Of a stretch of 27,307 nt of DNA, positions 15,158-24,297 are shown one piece after another. The DNA lies in contig MENE01000043.1 in assembly GCA_001769005.1 (NCBI GenBank), positions 12,396 to 39,702 of the forward strand, read 5' to 3'. Position numbers and translations under genes: made by a program. This stretch comes from Bacteroidetes bacterium GWA2_31_9b. Its GTDB lineage: Bacteria > Bacteroidota > Bacteroidia > Bacteroidales > UBA12077. The notes below the pieces were generated by a model that saw only the letters and a program-made list of their open reading frames with translations, ran no database searches and was not told where the DNA came from. Numbering within the stretch: position 1 is the stretch's first letter; every line of letters begins with the position of its first letter.

Positions 15158-15211
15158 TTTTCTTTTTAAAATACATAAATCGAAAGATTTGAATTTTTTT
15201 TTAAACTAATT

Positions 15212-15219
15212 CAAAAATA
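15212..15219 (-). promoter_or_regulatory. Candidate -7 element for the membrane protein-hydrolase pair
   Basis: The minus strand reads TATTTTTG, matching TAnnTTTG, 55 bases upstream of the ATG at 15157. No clear -33 element is visible. Confidence 0.35.
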
Positions 15220-15344
15220 GAATTCATATATACTCATAAATAATTCATATGTCAAATTTAGACTTATTATCTAAAATTCATGTACAATTTTTTATATAGA
15301 AATAAGCAAATTAAAACTAAAAATATTTATCCTTAAAAAAGTGG

Positions 15345-15352
15345 TATCTTTG
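15345..15352 (+). promoter_or_regulatory. Promoter -7 element of the DEAD-box helicase gene
   Basis: TATCTTTG followed by C is the textbook Bacteroidota -7 sequence, 30 bases before the helicase ATG. The -33 region is A-rich without a clean TTG. Confidence 0.55.
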
Positions 15353-15382
15353 CATGTTTAAAATATTTAGAGAGATTAATTG

Positions 15383-16585
15383 ATGAAGTTTACTGAATTT
15401 AATTTGAATGATCGTTTATTAGAAGCGATTTCGTACATGGGTTTTGATGAGGCCACTCCAATACAGGAAATGGCTATTCCTGAAATAATGAATAATAACG
15501 ATTTAATTGCTTGCGCCCAAACCGGAACAGGAAAGTCGGCAGCATTTATTCTTCCAATATTGAATAAAATTTCTGAAGAAAAAGGTAATTGCATTAATAC
15601 CTTGATAATTGTTCCAACCCGCGAATTAGCATTACAAATTGAACAGCAAATACAAGGTTTTTCATATTTTGTTCCTGTAAATTCTTTAGCTGTTTATGGT
15701 GGTGGCGATGGCAATGATTTTGATGTTGAACGAAAAGCTTTATTGGGAAATGCCGATATTATTGTAGCTACTCCTGGCAAATTGATTTCGCACCTGAAAA
15801 TGGGCTATGTTAAATTTGATAAAATTAAACATTTAATTCTTGATGAGGCTGACAAAATGCTCGATATGGGATTCTATGATGATATTCAAAAAATCATTTC
15901 TTTTATTCCTAAGAATCGGCAAACTCTTATGTTCAGTGCAACAATGCCTCCAAAAATTCGTGTTTTGGCAAGCCAGATTCTAAAAACACCAAAAGAAATT
16001 AGTATTGAACTTTCAAAACCTGCCGAAGGGGTTTTGCAGGCTTCGTATCTGGTATACGATAATCAAAAAACAGGATTAATAAAATACCTTTTATTGAATA
16101 ATCCTGAATACAATAGCATTCTTATTTTTACTTCAACAAAAAGTAAAGTTTCGGAAATTGTTAGGGAATTAAAACGTAAAAACTTTGAAATCGAAGGAAT
16201 ATCATCCGATTTGGAACAGCAACAACGCGAAGAAGTGCTATCAAGTTTCCGATCAAAACGAACACGAATTCTGGTTGCAACCGATGTATTAAGCCGTGGT
16301 ATTGATATTAAAGACATTAATCTGATAATAAATTACGATGTACCGGGTGATGCAGAAGATTACGTTCACCGTGTTGGAAGAACTGCGCGTGCAAATACAA
16401 CAGGGGTTGCTCTTACTCTTATTAACGAAAACGATATGCAAAAATTTAAGCGTATAGAAGAACTCATTGATCGCAAGATTATTAAAATACCTGTACCCGC
16501 TGAATTAGGAGAAAGTCCTGCATGGAATCCCAAGCTTATTCATAAACATTCGAAACCAAGATTTGTGAAAAAAAAGAAAAAGTAA
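15383..16585 (+). CDS. DEAD-box RNA helicase, RhlE-like
   Basis: This 400-residue protein starts at the ATG at 15383; a TTG codon directly before it extends the frame by one residue and is not needed. All core helicase motifs are present in order: Q motif (GFDEATPIQEMAIP), motif I AQTGTGKS, Ia PTRELA, Ib TPGKL, II DEAD, III SAT, IV IFTSTKSK, V ATDVLSRGIDI and VI HRVGRTAR. It ends in a short basic tail (KKKKK) and lacks a long C-terminal extension. Such proteins unwind short RNA duplexes with ATP, in ribosome assembly, RNA decay and cold growth. It is a single-gene unit with its own promoter and a terminator hairpin shared with mscL. Confidence 0.92.
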   Translation: MKFTEFNLNDRLLEAISYMGFDEATPIQEMAIPEIMNNNDLIACAQTGTGKSAAFILPILNKISEEKGNCINTLIIVPTRELALQIEQQIQGFSYFVPVNSLAVYGGGDGNDFDVERKALLGNADIIVATPGKLISHLKMGYVKFDKIKHLILDEADKMLDMGFYDDIQKIISFIPKNRQTLMFSATMPPKIRVLASQILKTPKEISIELSKPAEGVLQASYLVYDNQKTGLIKYLLLNNPEYNSILIFTSTKSKVSEIVRELKRKNFEIEGISSDLEQQQREEVLSSFRSKRTRILVATDVLSRGIDIKDINLIINYDVPGDAEDYVHRVGRTARANTTGVALTLINENDMQKFKRIEELIDRKIIKIPVPAELGESPAWNPKLIHKHSKPRFVKKKKK

Positions 16586-16607
16586 AGGATCAAAATATAT
16601 TAACAAA

Positions 16608-16631
16608 AAACCCTACCTAATTGGCAGGGTT
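16608..16631. terminator. Shared terminator between helicase gene and mscL
   Basis: An inverted repeat (AACCCT-ACC pairing with GGC-AGGGTT, one mismatch) lies between the convergent gene ends. On the minus strand the stem is followed by TTTTTTG, a good intrinsic terminator for mscL. On the plus strand the tail is weaker. Confidence 0.75.
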
Positions 16632-16646
16632 ATTCGTTTATTCATG

Positions 16647-17048
16647 TTATTTGTTTTTTAATAAATCCCGTATTTCGGTAAGTAATATTTCTTCATTTGG
16701 TACTTGTGGTGGAGCTGATGGTTTAGCTTCTTCTTTTTTCTTAGCGGAATTTATAGCTTTAATAACCATAAAAACTGCAAAAGCTACAATTAAAAAATCA
16801 AAACATACTTGTAAAAAATTACCATAGTTCAATGTAACTGCCTCATTCGATTCGAATACCGGTTTCATAACAATTTTAAGGTCGGTAAAATTTACCCCAC
16901 CAATAAGCAATCCAAGTGGAGGCATAATAATATCGGTTACTACTGATGACACAATTTTACCAAATGCTGCACCAATAACAATACCAACTGCCATGTCAAC
17001 TACATTACCTTTCATGGCAAACGATTTGAACTCATCAACAATTTTCAT
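16647..17048 (-). CDS. mscL: Large-conductance mechanosensitive channel
   Basis: This 133-residue protein has the usual MscL length and layout: an N-terminal helix (VDEFKSFAMKGNVVDMAVG), first membrane helix with the pore-lining GIVIGAAFGKIVSSVV, IMPPLG at the end of that helix, a periplasmic loop, a second helix (FDFLIVAFAVFMVIKAI) and a charged cytoplasmic tail with PNEEILLTEIRDLLK. It forms a homopentamer in the inner membrane and opens under high tension to release solutes during osmotic downshock. It lies 21 bases after the acyl-CoA synthetase gene on the same strand, so the two are probably co-transcribed, and it ends at a shared terminator. Confidence 0.95.
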   Translation of the reverse strand: MKIVDEFKSFAMKGNVVDMAVGIVIGAAFGKIVSSVVTDIIMPPLGLLIGGVNFTDLKIVMKPVFESNEAVTLNYGNFLQVCFDFLIVAFAVFMVIKAINSAKKKEEAKPSAPPQVPNEEILLTEIRDLLKNK

Positions 17049-17069
17049 AGTTTATAAATTAATGTTTGG

Positions 17070-18731
17070 TTACTCTGAAACTTTATATAAAAATCTCTTT
17101 ATACTTCGCTTGGGAGTTTTTTCAAATTCCTCAGGATGAATCTCAATTTTTGAAATCTGCATGTATTTTGCCAACGATTGGTTTACTTCTTTTTTTGATT
17201 CTTCCATAATTTCAAGTAACCGTGCTTCATCAATTTTTTCTGTATCAACCACATCATAATCGGGATAAACCAATGCAACCAGTTTGTTTTTATGATCAAT
17301 TACAACAGATTCCTGAATATAAGGAAGGTTGTTAAGTTTGGCTTCAATTTCTTCGGGATAAATATTTTCTCCTGATGGTCCGATTACTACACTTTTACTT
17401 CTTCCTTTAATAAAAACATAATTTTCATTATCAATTATTCCCAAGTCTCCAGTATGTAGCCAGCCTTCGTTATCGAGAGCCTGAGCAGTAGCTTCTGGAT
17501 TTTTATAATAACCAAGCATCACATTCTCGCCACGAACAAGAATTTCTCCAACCACATTATATGGGTCTTCTGAATCAATTTTTATCTCAAGCGCATCAAT
17601 CAATTTGCCAGCCGAACCTAGTTTTGCTTTATCCCAGTTTGCATAACTTATTAATGGCCCACATTCGGTCATCCCATATCCTATGGTAAACCTAAAGTTG
17701 ATTTTCTTTAAAAAATGCTCTACTTCCTGATTAAGTGCAGCACCTCCAATAATAACTTCTTTAAAATTACCTCCAAAAACATCGGTGAGTTTCGAATTAA
17801 TTTTATTGTAAATAGCTTTATCAATAATTGGAATACTCATGAGCATTTTCATAGATAATTTCCCTAAAATAGGTAAGAGTTGCTTTTTATAGATTTTCTC
17901 AATGATTAGGGGAACAGCAATAACAACTTCTGGCCTTATTTCGTGAAATGCCTGAATAATTATTTTAGGTGATGGTGTTCGTGTTAAAAAGTGAATATGA
18001 CAACCAATTGTAAAAGGCCATAAAAACTCAAATGCACAACCATAAGTATGGGCAAGAGGCAAGAATGAAACTACATTGTTTCCCGGATCAAGGGGCAAGT
18101 TGTTGAGTGCAAAACGAACATTTACGGCCAGACTGTTTAAAGGAATAATAACTCCTTTTGAAAAACCGGTAGTTCCAGATGTATAGTTTAATACACCTAT
18201 TTCGTTGTTCGAAATCTCATTTATAATTAATTTTTCAGGAGTTATTCCTCCTGGATATTTTTTGTTATAAATGGAATCGAGGGTATTGTATATTGTTTTT
18301 ATTTTCTCATTTTTTCCTTCAACCAATAATCTAAAATCAGTCAATGCAAAAATTGCTCTAAGATTAGGCATTGCCGACTCATCGAGATTTTCCCAGACAA
18401 CATCTCCTGTAAACAATACAACAGAATCGGAATGATTTACAATATGATGCACATCGTTAGGGTGAAAATCGGGTAAAATAGGAACAACAACAGCACCATA
18501 AGTTATTATTGCAAGGTAGGTCATTGCCCAGTTGGCAGAGTTTTTACCTATAAGCGAAATTTTATCGCCCTTTTTAACATTGCATTCTTCGAACATGATA
18601 TGGATTCGTGCAATTTTTCTCGCTACATCTTTATACAAGTATTCCTCACCCATATAATCAGATAAAGCCGGAAGATCCCAGTTTTTCTTTAAACTGTTTT
18701 CGATGTACTTTACAAAATTTTCTTGTATCAT
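17070..18731 (-). CDS. Long-chain fatty acid-CoA ligase (AMP-forming)
   Basis: The ATG at 18731 is taken as start, giving 553 residues; the longer frame starts at a TTG at 18758 and adds nine residues. It is an adenylate-forming enzyme: YTSGTTGFSKG (183-193) binds ATP phosphates, GYGMTECGPL (351-360) the adenine, GWLHTGDLG (423-431) the ribose, and KGRSKSVVIGPSGENIYPEE (442-461) the hinge and CoA side. The C-terminal FEKTPKRSIKRFLY carries the adenylation lysine. Overall layout fits long-chain acyl-CoA synthetases (FadD type) that activate fatty acids for membrane lipid use or breakdown; the chain length is not shown. mscL follows by 21 bases. Confidence 0.88.
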   Translation of the reverse strand: MIQENFVKYIENSLKKNWDLPALSDYMGEEYLYKDVARKIARIHIMFEECNVKKGDKISLIGKNSANWAMTYLAIITYGAVVVPILPDFHPNDVHHIVNHSDSVVLFTGDVVWENLDESAMPNLRAIFALTDFRLLVEGKNEKIKTIYNTLDSIYNKKYPGGITPEKLIINEISNNEIGVLNYTSGTTGFSKGVIIPLNSLAVNVRFALNNLPLDPGNNVVSFLPLAHTYGCAFEFLWPFTIGCHIHFLTRTPSPKIIIQAFHEIRPEVVIAVPLIIEKIYKKQLLPILGKLSMKMLMSIPIIDKAIYNKINSKLTDVFGGNFKEVIIGGAALNQEVEHFLKKINFRFTIGYGMTECGPLISYANWDKAKLGSAGKLIDALEIKIDSEDPYNVVGEILVRGENVMLGYYKNPEATAQALDNEGWLHTGDLGIIDNENYVFIKGRSKSVVIGPSGENIYPEEIEAKLNNLPYIQESVVIDHKNKLVALVYPDYDVVDTEKIDEARLLEIMEESKKEVNQSLAKYMQISKIEIHPEEFEKTPKRSIKRFLYKVSE

Positions 18732-18890
18732 AGTTTTGGTGTTTAGTAAAGCAAGCAACTAAAGTAAACAAAAAAGATGAAATATCAAATGTTCTGTAAA
18801 CCTTATAAAATCTACGTTGTGAAACAAAATTAATAACGTATTCTGTGAGAGTGTACTGATTTTAAATTTGAGTTAAAATGTTGATTTATT

Positions 18891-18915
18891 GAACAAAGGA
18901 ACTTCTGTTTTGTTC
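18891..18915. promoter_or_regulatory. Inverted repeat upstream of cysH
   Basis: GAACAAA (18891-18897) pairs with TTTGTTC (18909-18915) around 11 bases, about 70 bases before the cysH-type start. It could be an operator or a short hairpin in the leader. There is no direct evidence of function. Confidence 0.3.
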
Positions 18916-18986
18916 AAATTTAAAAAATGGGAAACTCTTATCAATTTTATTTAATTTTACCCATTCAAATTGCAAAATAAGAAGAG

Positions 18987-19700
18987 ATGAAAAATATAAT
19001 ATTAGTACAAGAACTAAATACAAAATTAATAGGATTATCGCCCGAAGAGGTGTTAAAGTATTTTTTAAATGAGTTTAAAGGAAAAATTGCTCTTTCGTCA
19101 AGCCTGGGAGCCGAAGATCAGGTATTAACTCATATGATTTGCGACATTGATAAAGATACCAAAATTTTTACTCTCGATACAGGCAGAATGTTTCCTGAAA
19201 CATATAAGCTTATTGAAAAAACAAATAATAGGTTTAAAATTAAAATCGACATTTATTTTCCTGATTTTAAACAGGTAGAAAAAATGGTAAAAGAAAAAGG
19301 GATAAACCTTTTTTATGAAAGTATCGAAAACCGTAAACAATGTTGTCATATTCGAAAAATTGAACCTTTAAAACGTGCGTTTACCAATCTTGATGTTTGG
19401 ATTTGTGGCTTACGCAAAGATCAGTCTGTTACTCGAACCTATAATGAGTTAGTTGAGTGGGACGAACAGAATGGATTAATAAAAATAAATCCATTAATAG
19501 ATTGGAGCGAAAAGCAAGTTTGGGAATATATCCGTAAATATTCTATTCCTTACAACGATTTGCACGACAAAGGATTTCCAAGTATTGGTTGCCAACCATG
19601 TACCAGAGCAATTGTTCCAGGCGAAGATGTTCGTGCCGGACGCTGGTGGTGGGAACAACCCGATAAAAAAGAATGTGGACTACATAACCGTGGTGAATAA
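18987..19700 (+). CDS. cysH: Assimilatory APS reductase (4Fe-4S type)
   Basis: This 237-residue enzyme reduces adenylyl sulfate to sulfite with thioredoxin in sulfate assimilation. Visible parts are SSSLGAEDQVL (37-47) binding the nucleotide, LDTGRMFPETY (63-73), and the substrate-binding GLRKDQSVTR (141-150). The catalytic cysteine is Cys230 in KECGLH near the end. The paired cysteines C119-C120 (RKQCCHIRK) and C202-x2-C205 (GCQPC) are the 4Fe-4S ligands; they mark the APS-using type rather than the cluster-free PAPS reductase of enteric bacteria. No other sulfate-assimilation gene lies beside it. It is followed by a strong hairpin shared with the convergent gene. Confidence 0.92.
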   Translation: MKNIILVQELNTKLIGLSPEEVLKYFLNEFKGKIALSSSLGAEDQVLTHMICDIDKDTKIFTLDTGRMFPETYKLIEKTNNRFKIKIDIYFPDFKQVEKMVKEKGINLFYESIENRKQCCHIRKIEPLKRAFTNLDVWICGLRKDQSVTRTYNELVEWDEQNGLIKINPLIDWSEKQVWEYIRKYSIPYNDLHDKGFPSIGCQPCTRAIVPGEDVRAGRWWWEQPDKKECGLHNRGE

Positions 19701-19701
19701 A

Positions 19702-19726
19702 AAAGGTGCTTCTAAAAAGCACCTTT
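19702..19726. terminator. Bidirectional terminator
   Basis: Ten-base perfect arms (19702-19711 and 19717-19726) around a five-base loop. On the minus strand the stem is followed by a T run, so it is a strong intrinsic terminator for the coiled-coil gene. It also sits directly behind cysH on the plus strand. Confidence 0.85.
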
Positions 19727-19749
19727 CATTTTAAGTTATATTAAGTTAA

Positions 19750-20703
19750 TCAAAACCAGCCTGATTCTTGAATTTCAAATGTAGCAGTTCCTATTTCAGC
19801 ACCATCGCCAAAAATATAAACTTCGTATTGTCCTGGTATTAATGCACCATTGTTGTCCCAGTAAATAGTAACATCAAGGTCGTTATTTATATAATCTACA
19901 GGTCGTTTTGCAGAGAAAACAATTTGTTGTCCCTGATAATCAAATAAATCTTCTTCTGATTTTGCTAAAATATAATCATCTGGTCCGGCAATTCGAACAA
20001 AAATATCGCGTTCACCAGCTTTTGCAAGTACGTTTTCTTTAATTGTAAAATCAATTTTAATTTTCTCAATTTTATTGATTTTGCTGTTTGCTTTACCACG
20101 TTTATTTATAGGTGTAGCTTTAATGTTTTCGGTACGTAATGTACTTGCTAATTCAACTTTACCTGTAAGATCAACATTTTTTTCTTCCAGTTCTTTATTC
20201 ACTGTTTGAGCTTCAACAATTTCGTTTTTAACTTTAATGTTTTCAGCAACCAAAGCCTGATTCATTGTATTTAACGAATCAATCTGACGAACATAACTTT
20301 GAGCAACTGCACGTAAAGTTCCTAACTCAGCTTCCAATTGTTTAATTTTTGCAAAATTGGTAGCTTTTGTTGTCTTAAGTTCATGAATTAATTTATCAAT
20401 TTTCTTTTTTTCCTGATTTAATTGCTCATTAATTGGGTCATTGTCTGTCATTAAATCATCATAACTGGCTTTTAATTTCTCCAGGTTTGATTGTAATGAA
20501 TCTTTTTCAGCTGTTAAAACGGTTTGAATTTCTTCGGTTGTGTTACGCTGATTTACATATAACCAGGTTACAACTCCAAGTAAAACTACAAGTAATAACA
20601 ATAAGAAAATTAATCCGCTTCTCGATTTTTGAGGCTGATTAACTACCTGCTTATTTTGTTGTTTATTGATTTCAGGATTTTGATTTTTGTTTTGATCTTC
20701 CAT
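19750..20703 (-). CDS. Membrane-anchored coiled-coil protein, unknown
   Basis: This 317-residue protein has an Asn/Gln/Lys-rich cytoplasmic start, one membrane helix (about 30-50), a long predicted coiled coil (about 55-185, with regular Leu/Ile spacing in EKDSLQSNLEKLKASYDDL) and a C-terminal beta-rich part (about 205-317) with FTIKENVLAKAGERDIFVRI and GQYEVYIFGDGAEIG. This layout is found in many uncharacterised envelope proteins of the phylum. It probably forms a dimeric stalk in the periplasm with a small domain at the tip. It is a single gene with its own terminator. No function can be assigned. Confidence 0.8.
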   Translation of the reverse strand: MEDQNKNQNPEINKQQNKQVVNQPQKSRSGLIFLLLLLVVLLGVVTWLYVNQRNTTEEIQTVLTAEKDSLQSNLEKLKASYDDLMTDNDPINEQLNQEKKKIDKLIHELKTTKATNFAKIKQLEAELGTLRAVAQSYVRQIDSLNTMNQALVAENIKVKNEIVEAQTVNKELEEKNVDLTGKVELASTLRTENIKATPINKRGKANSKINKIEKIKIDFTIKENVLAKAGERDIFVRIAGPDDYILAKSEEDLFDYQGQQIVFSAKRPVDYINNDLDVTIYWDNNGALIPGQYEVYIFGDGAEIGTATFEIQESGWF

Positions 20704-20815
20704 GATTTTTATATTTGATTAAGTATTGTATTTGGTTTGCAAAATTAGTTTATATTTTTAATATGTTCAAAATCTTATGGTTAATAATTAAACGCAAAAG
20801 AAATATTATTAGTAT

Positions 20816-21931
20816 TTATTCATTTGTTTCTGAATCTGATAATAAATAATAAACTCCGTTTATCACAATTTCCGAGTTGAGTATTTCATCAGTAACAGTT
20901 AAAATTTCTACAAAATTATTTTGTTCAATACCTACATTAACCTGTCTTTTTACAAATCCATTTTCCTTTTTTATAAAAATAAAACTGCTTTTATCATTTG
21001 TTGTAACTGCACTTGTTGGTAAAACAAAAGTTTCTTTTTCTGAAATGTAAACTATTGCTTGTATTTCTATACCTACATGTAATTTAAAATCAGCATTTTC
21101 AATTTTACACTGAGTATTCAATGTTTTGTTCGTTTTATCAATAATAATTCCAATGTTTTCAATTTTTGATAAATATTTAATGCTCGTGTCAAATGGCTGA
21201 TAAAATTCAACTTTCTGCCCTGCTTTAATTTTATTAAAATCTTTTTCTAAGATATTTATATTTACTGTAAGTGTTGAAGGATTAATTATTTCGCAAAAGA
21301 TATCTTTTGTTTCTATAAATTTCCCTTTATTGCCATTAATATTAATTATATAACCCGATATTGGAGAAGTCAGGTAATAATACTTAACAAACTCATCTTT
21401 ATCAAGAATGTCAATATTTACTCCGAGCATCTCAAGTTGAATTTTAGACGATTTATAAGCATACTGAGCAGTCCAGTAATCCGATTGTGCTTTTTGTAGA
21501 TTTTTTATTGATGCAGCATTTTCAACGGTAAGTTCACCCTTACGTTTGAATTCTTGTTCAAAATAACGTACCTTACTTTTGTTTTCTAAATATTGTTGTT
21601 GTAATGTAATAAAATCAGAATGTGATAATGATGCTATTCTTTTTCCTGCTTTTACAAAATCACCTTCTTTTAAAAAGAAATCGTTTAAAAATCCATTAAT
21701 GCCTGGAGAAATTGTCATTCTATCTTTTCTATCGACATCTAAAATCCCAGTACATTCAACCGTTTCTGATATTTTCCTTTTTTCTATTTTCCCTATTTTA
21801 ATACCTGAAAGTATTATTTGTTCAGCACTTAATTGAACTATTCCATCCTCTGTTTTTTTAGAATCTACTTTTTGATTTGTACAAGCTGAAAATATATATA
21901 GCACAAACAGAATAATTACAATATTTCTCAT
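20816..21931 (-). CDS. Efflux RND periplasmic adaptor lipoprotein (CusB-like)
   Basis: This 371-residue protein has a signal peptide ending in a lipobox (FSAC, Cys17). It then shows the adaptor layout: a first beta-barrel and lipoyl half (TISPGINGFLNDFFLKEGDF), a helical hairpin (SDFITLQQQYLENKSKVRYF onward), the second lipoyl half (LTSPISGYIININGNKGKFI), a barrel domain and a membrane-proximal part. Wording around MTISPGINGFL and LTSPISGYI resembles the CusB/heavy-metal group. Adaptors join an inner-membrane RND pump to a TolC channel. The TolC-like gene is 9 bases upstream, but no pump gene is present. Substrate unknown; metal efflux is a guess. Confidence 0.86.
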   Translation of the reverse strand: MRNIVIILFVLYIFSACTNQKVDSKKTEDGIVQLSAEQIILSGIKIGKIEKRKISETVECTGILDVDRKDRMTISPGINGFLNDFFLKEGDFVKAGKRIASLSHSDFITLQQQYLENKSKVRYFEQEFKRKGELTVENAASIKNLQKAQSDYWTAQYAYKSSKIQLEMLGVNIDILDKDEFVKYYYLTSPISGYIININGNKGKFIETKDIFCEIINPSTLTVNINILEKDFNKIKAGQKVEFYQPFDTSIKYLSKIENIGIIIDKTNKTLNTQCKIENADFKLHVGIEIQAIVYISEKETFVLPTSAVTTNDKSSFIFIKKENGFVKRQVNVGIEQNNFVEILTVTDEILNSEIVINGVYYLLSDSETNE

Positions 21932-21940
21932 AGTTAGAAT

Positions 21941-23185
21941 TTATTTTATATAAAACTCAAGATCAACAGCTGTTATATTGTATTCGAATAAAGTATTTAA
22001 ATAGTTTAGTTTTATATCAAGAGCAGTTTTAATGCTTTCTAAAAATTCAAAGTACTCAATATCCTCTTTTTCGAATTGTAATGTTGCCATTGTAATCAAC
22101 GCATCTGCTTTAATCAGAGCGTTTTCATGATAATAAATAAGATTGTTTTGTAACTGATCCAGTTTAATAACCAGATTTTCAATTTCTTTTTCGATATTGA
22201 ATTTTTGATACTCCAAAGTATTTAACGCTTTTTCAGATTCAATTTTTGCTTGTTGTACTGATACATTTTGAGGGATAAACCAAACAGGAAAACTTACACC
22301 AATACTCCAGCCATTAAATCCTGGCGTATTATTTATTTCCTGATTAAAATACCCGGCTGATATTTCTGGGAAAAACTTAGACCTTTCAATATTTAATTTT
22401 GCTTGTTCGATCAGATATAAATTGTTATAATAATTCAATAAAATTGCACTGGAAAACCTTTCATCAGTATCAGTTGAAGGATTTAAAGAAATAATTTCAA
22501 GTGAATCTGATTCGGGAATATAATCCCCTTCTTTGTTCATTATTTGCTTAAGATTATTTTCAGCAATCATAAGTTCTTCTTTAATCTTTTGAATTTCATT
22601 ATTAACAGATGCATATTCAGTTTCAGCAATAATTTGTTCGAGAACATTTGATTCTCCCAAGTTATATTTAAGCTGTGTAATTCGTACAAATTCTTTGAGT
22701 AAGTCAGCTTTTTGTTGTTTTATCTTATACTGATTTATAATAAAAACCCATTTCAGATATGCTTTTTTTACAAGCACAGTAACTTGTTTCTCAGCAATAG
22801 TATATTCTGTTTCTGATAGAGCAATTTTTTCATTTAAGTACTTTCCATTTTTAAAATGAGTTAGTATTGATCCAAAATTCTGATCAATTTCGAATGATTG
22901 ATCTATTAGCATTGAATTTATTTGTCCATGATGGTAATTAAATTGAGTAGGTTCAAAATTTAAAACACCTTTTTTTGCTAATTTTGATTCTTTTATTGAA
23001 AGTTGAGCATTTTGTAAATCGGGATTATTTGCAAGAGCTGTTTCAACAGCCTGAGTTATTGATATTTTTTGAACATTAATCTTTTCCTGTGCAAATATTT
23101 TTTGAGAACTACTTATTCCAGTAATAAAAATCGTAATTTGAATAAACAAGGAAATTCTAAAAATTATTCTGGTTTTATAATTCAT
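21941..23185 (-). CDS. TolC-family outer membrane efflux protein
   Basis: The ATG at 23185 gives 414 residues and a normal signal peptide (FRISLFIQITIFITG, cleaved near IFAQEK); the longer frame begins at a TTG at 23251 and is rejected. The mature protein has the two-repeat TolC pattern: ITQAVETALANNPDLQNAQL, a GQINSMLIDQSFEIDQNF segment, then long helices (KYNLGESNVLEQIIAETEYA), and a second repeat with SAGYFNQE and GWSIGVSFPVWF. The GQINS segment resembles the TolC part that is fused to CusA-type pumps in many Bacteroidota, here as a free protein. It lies 9 bases before the adaptor gene and should form the outer-membrane channel for it. Confidence 0.86.
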   Translation of the reverse strand: MNYKTRIIFRISLFIQITIFITGISSSQKIFAQEKINVQKISITQAVETALANNPDLQNAQLSIKESKLAKKGVLNFEPTQFNYHHGQINSMLIDQSFEIDQNFGSILTHFKNGKYLNEKIALSETEYTIAEKQVTVLVKKAYLKWVFIINQYKIKQQKADLLKEFVRITQLKYNLGESNVLEQIIAETEYASVNNEIQKIKEELMIAENNLKQIMNKEGDYIPESDSLEIISLNPSTDTDERFSSAILLNYYNNLYLIEQAKLNIERSKFFPEISAGYFNQEINNTPGFNGWSIGVSFPVWFIPQNVSVQQAKIESEKALNTLEYQKFNIEKEIENLVIKLDQLQNNLIYYHENALIKADALITMATLQFEKEDIEYFEFLESIKTALDIKLNYLNTLFEYNITAVDLEFYIK

Positions 23186-23284
23186 AATTTGAAATATATC
23201 GGGTGTTAGTTTTTCTTGAATATAAAAATAGGACAAAAAAAGCAAACTCAATAATTCTATATCTGGATATTATATAAAACAAAA

Positions 23285-23307
23285 AAACCGACTTGTATTG
23301 TCGGTTT
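23285..23307 (-). terminator. Terminator of lgt
   Basis: Perfect eight-base arms (23285-23292 and 23300-23307) around a seven-base loop, followed on the minus strand by seven T. It lies 21 bases after the lgt stop. Confidence 0.88.
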
Positions 23308-23327
23308 CTGAATAAAGTCTTAAACTG

Positions 23328-24116
23328 TTATATTTTCTTTAGCTGACTGTTAATGAGTAAAAATACTCCAATCAGAACAAACGGAATGCTTAACCATTGA
23401 CCCATATTTAAACTCATACTTGATTCAAAATCTACTTGTACTTCTTTTATAAATTCAATAAAGAACCGAACAGTAAATAAGGAAATTAAAAATAAACTAA
23501 AAATAAAACCATTTTTTAATGTAGTTGTTTTCTTCAGATAAATTAAATACAATACAATAAATATTACAAGGTAACAGAGGGCTTCATATATCTGAGTAGG
23601 GTGTTTCGGGATTATTTGACCATCACGAATAAAAATAAATCCCCATGGAAGATTGGTTTCTATACCATAAATTTCGGAGTTCATTAAGTTGCCCATTCGA
23701 ATAAAGAATCCTGCTAATGCTACTACAATTACAATTCGGTCAAGTATCCATAAATACGGTTTTTTATTTTTGCGGGCAAAAAAGTACAATGATAATAAAA
23801 TACCAATTGCCGCTCCATGACTGGCAAGACCGCCATGCCATATGAAAAGTATTTCCCATGGATTTCTTAAATAATACTCGGGTTGGTAGAATAAACAATG
23901 TCCTAGGCGTGCACCCAAAACTGTTCCTATAACCATATAAATGGTAAGTTTATCGAGCAATTCAATTCCTAAACCCTCTTTTTTAAATATCTTTTGCATA
24001 ATCAGATACCCAAAAAAGAACGATGCTGCGAATAATACACCATAATATCTTATGCTTAATCCCCAAAAACCAACTATTTCAGGGTCAACATTCCAGTTAA
24101 CGTAATTAAGAATCAT
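23328..24116 (-). CDS. lgt: Prolipoprotein diacylglyceryl transferase
   Basis: This 262-residue inner-membrane enzyme moves diacylglycerol from phosphatidylglycerol to the lipobox cysteine of prolipoproteins, the first step of lipoprotein maturation. It has about seven membrane helices. Family features are HGGLASHG with His100, the Lgt signature FFIRMGNLMNSEIYG (137-151) with Arg140, Asn143 and Asn146, and KHPTQIYEA (171-179). Length is normal. It has its own -7 motif and a strong terminator, so it is a single-gene unit. It would process the lipoproteins encoded in this window (hemerythrin-like, adaptor, Ig-like). Confidence 0.95.
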   Translation of the reverse strand: MILNYVNWNVDPEIVGFWGLSIRYYGVLFAASFFFGYLIMQKIFKKEGLGIELLDKLTIYMVIGTVLGARLGHCLFYQPEYYLRNPWEILFIWHGGLASHGAAIGILLSLYFFARKNKKPYLWILDRIVIVVALAGFFIRMGNLMNSEIYGIETNLPWGFIFIRDGQIIPKHPTQIYEALCYLVIFIVLYLIYLKKTTTLKNGFIFSLFLISLFTVRFFIEFIKEVQVDFESSMSLNMGQWLSIPFVLIGVFLLINSQLKKI

Positions 24117-24139
24117 GTAATTTTTATATTAGTAAAATA

Positions 24140-24147
24140 CAAATGTA
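24140..24147 (-). promoter_or_regulatory. Candidate -7 element of lgt
   Basis: The minus strand reads TACATTTG, matching TAnnTTTG, 24 bases before the lgt ATG. No clean -33 TTG is visible. Confidence 0.45.
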
Positions 24148-24297
24148 AAAATTTTTCATTGGCTTGACATTATTTTTATATATGCGAAATGTTATAAAAA
24201 GTTAAAATTGATTTATATGTGGTATCTAAATTGTAATTCTTTTGCCTGATTATTTAAATAAACTTTTTAAGTTTGTAAATTACTTTATACTTGAATA

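Noticed and set aside
17070..18758. Longer start for the acyl-CoA ligase at 18758.
   Set aside because: It is a TTG; the ATG at 18731 fits the family N-terminus.
21941..23251. Longer start for the TolC-like protein at 23251.
   Set aside because: It is a TTG and would put 22 residues in front of a normal signal peptide; the ATG at 23185 is better.
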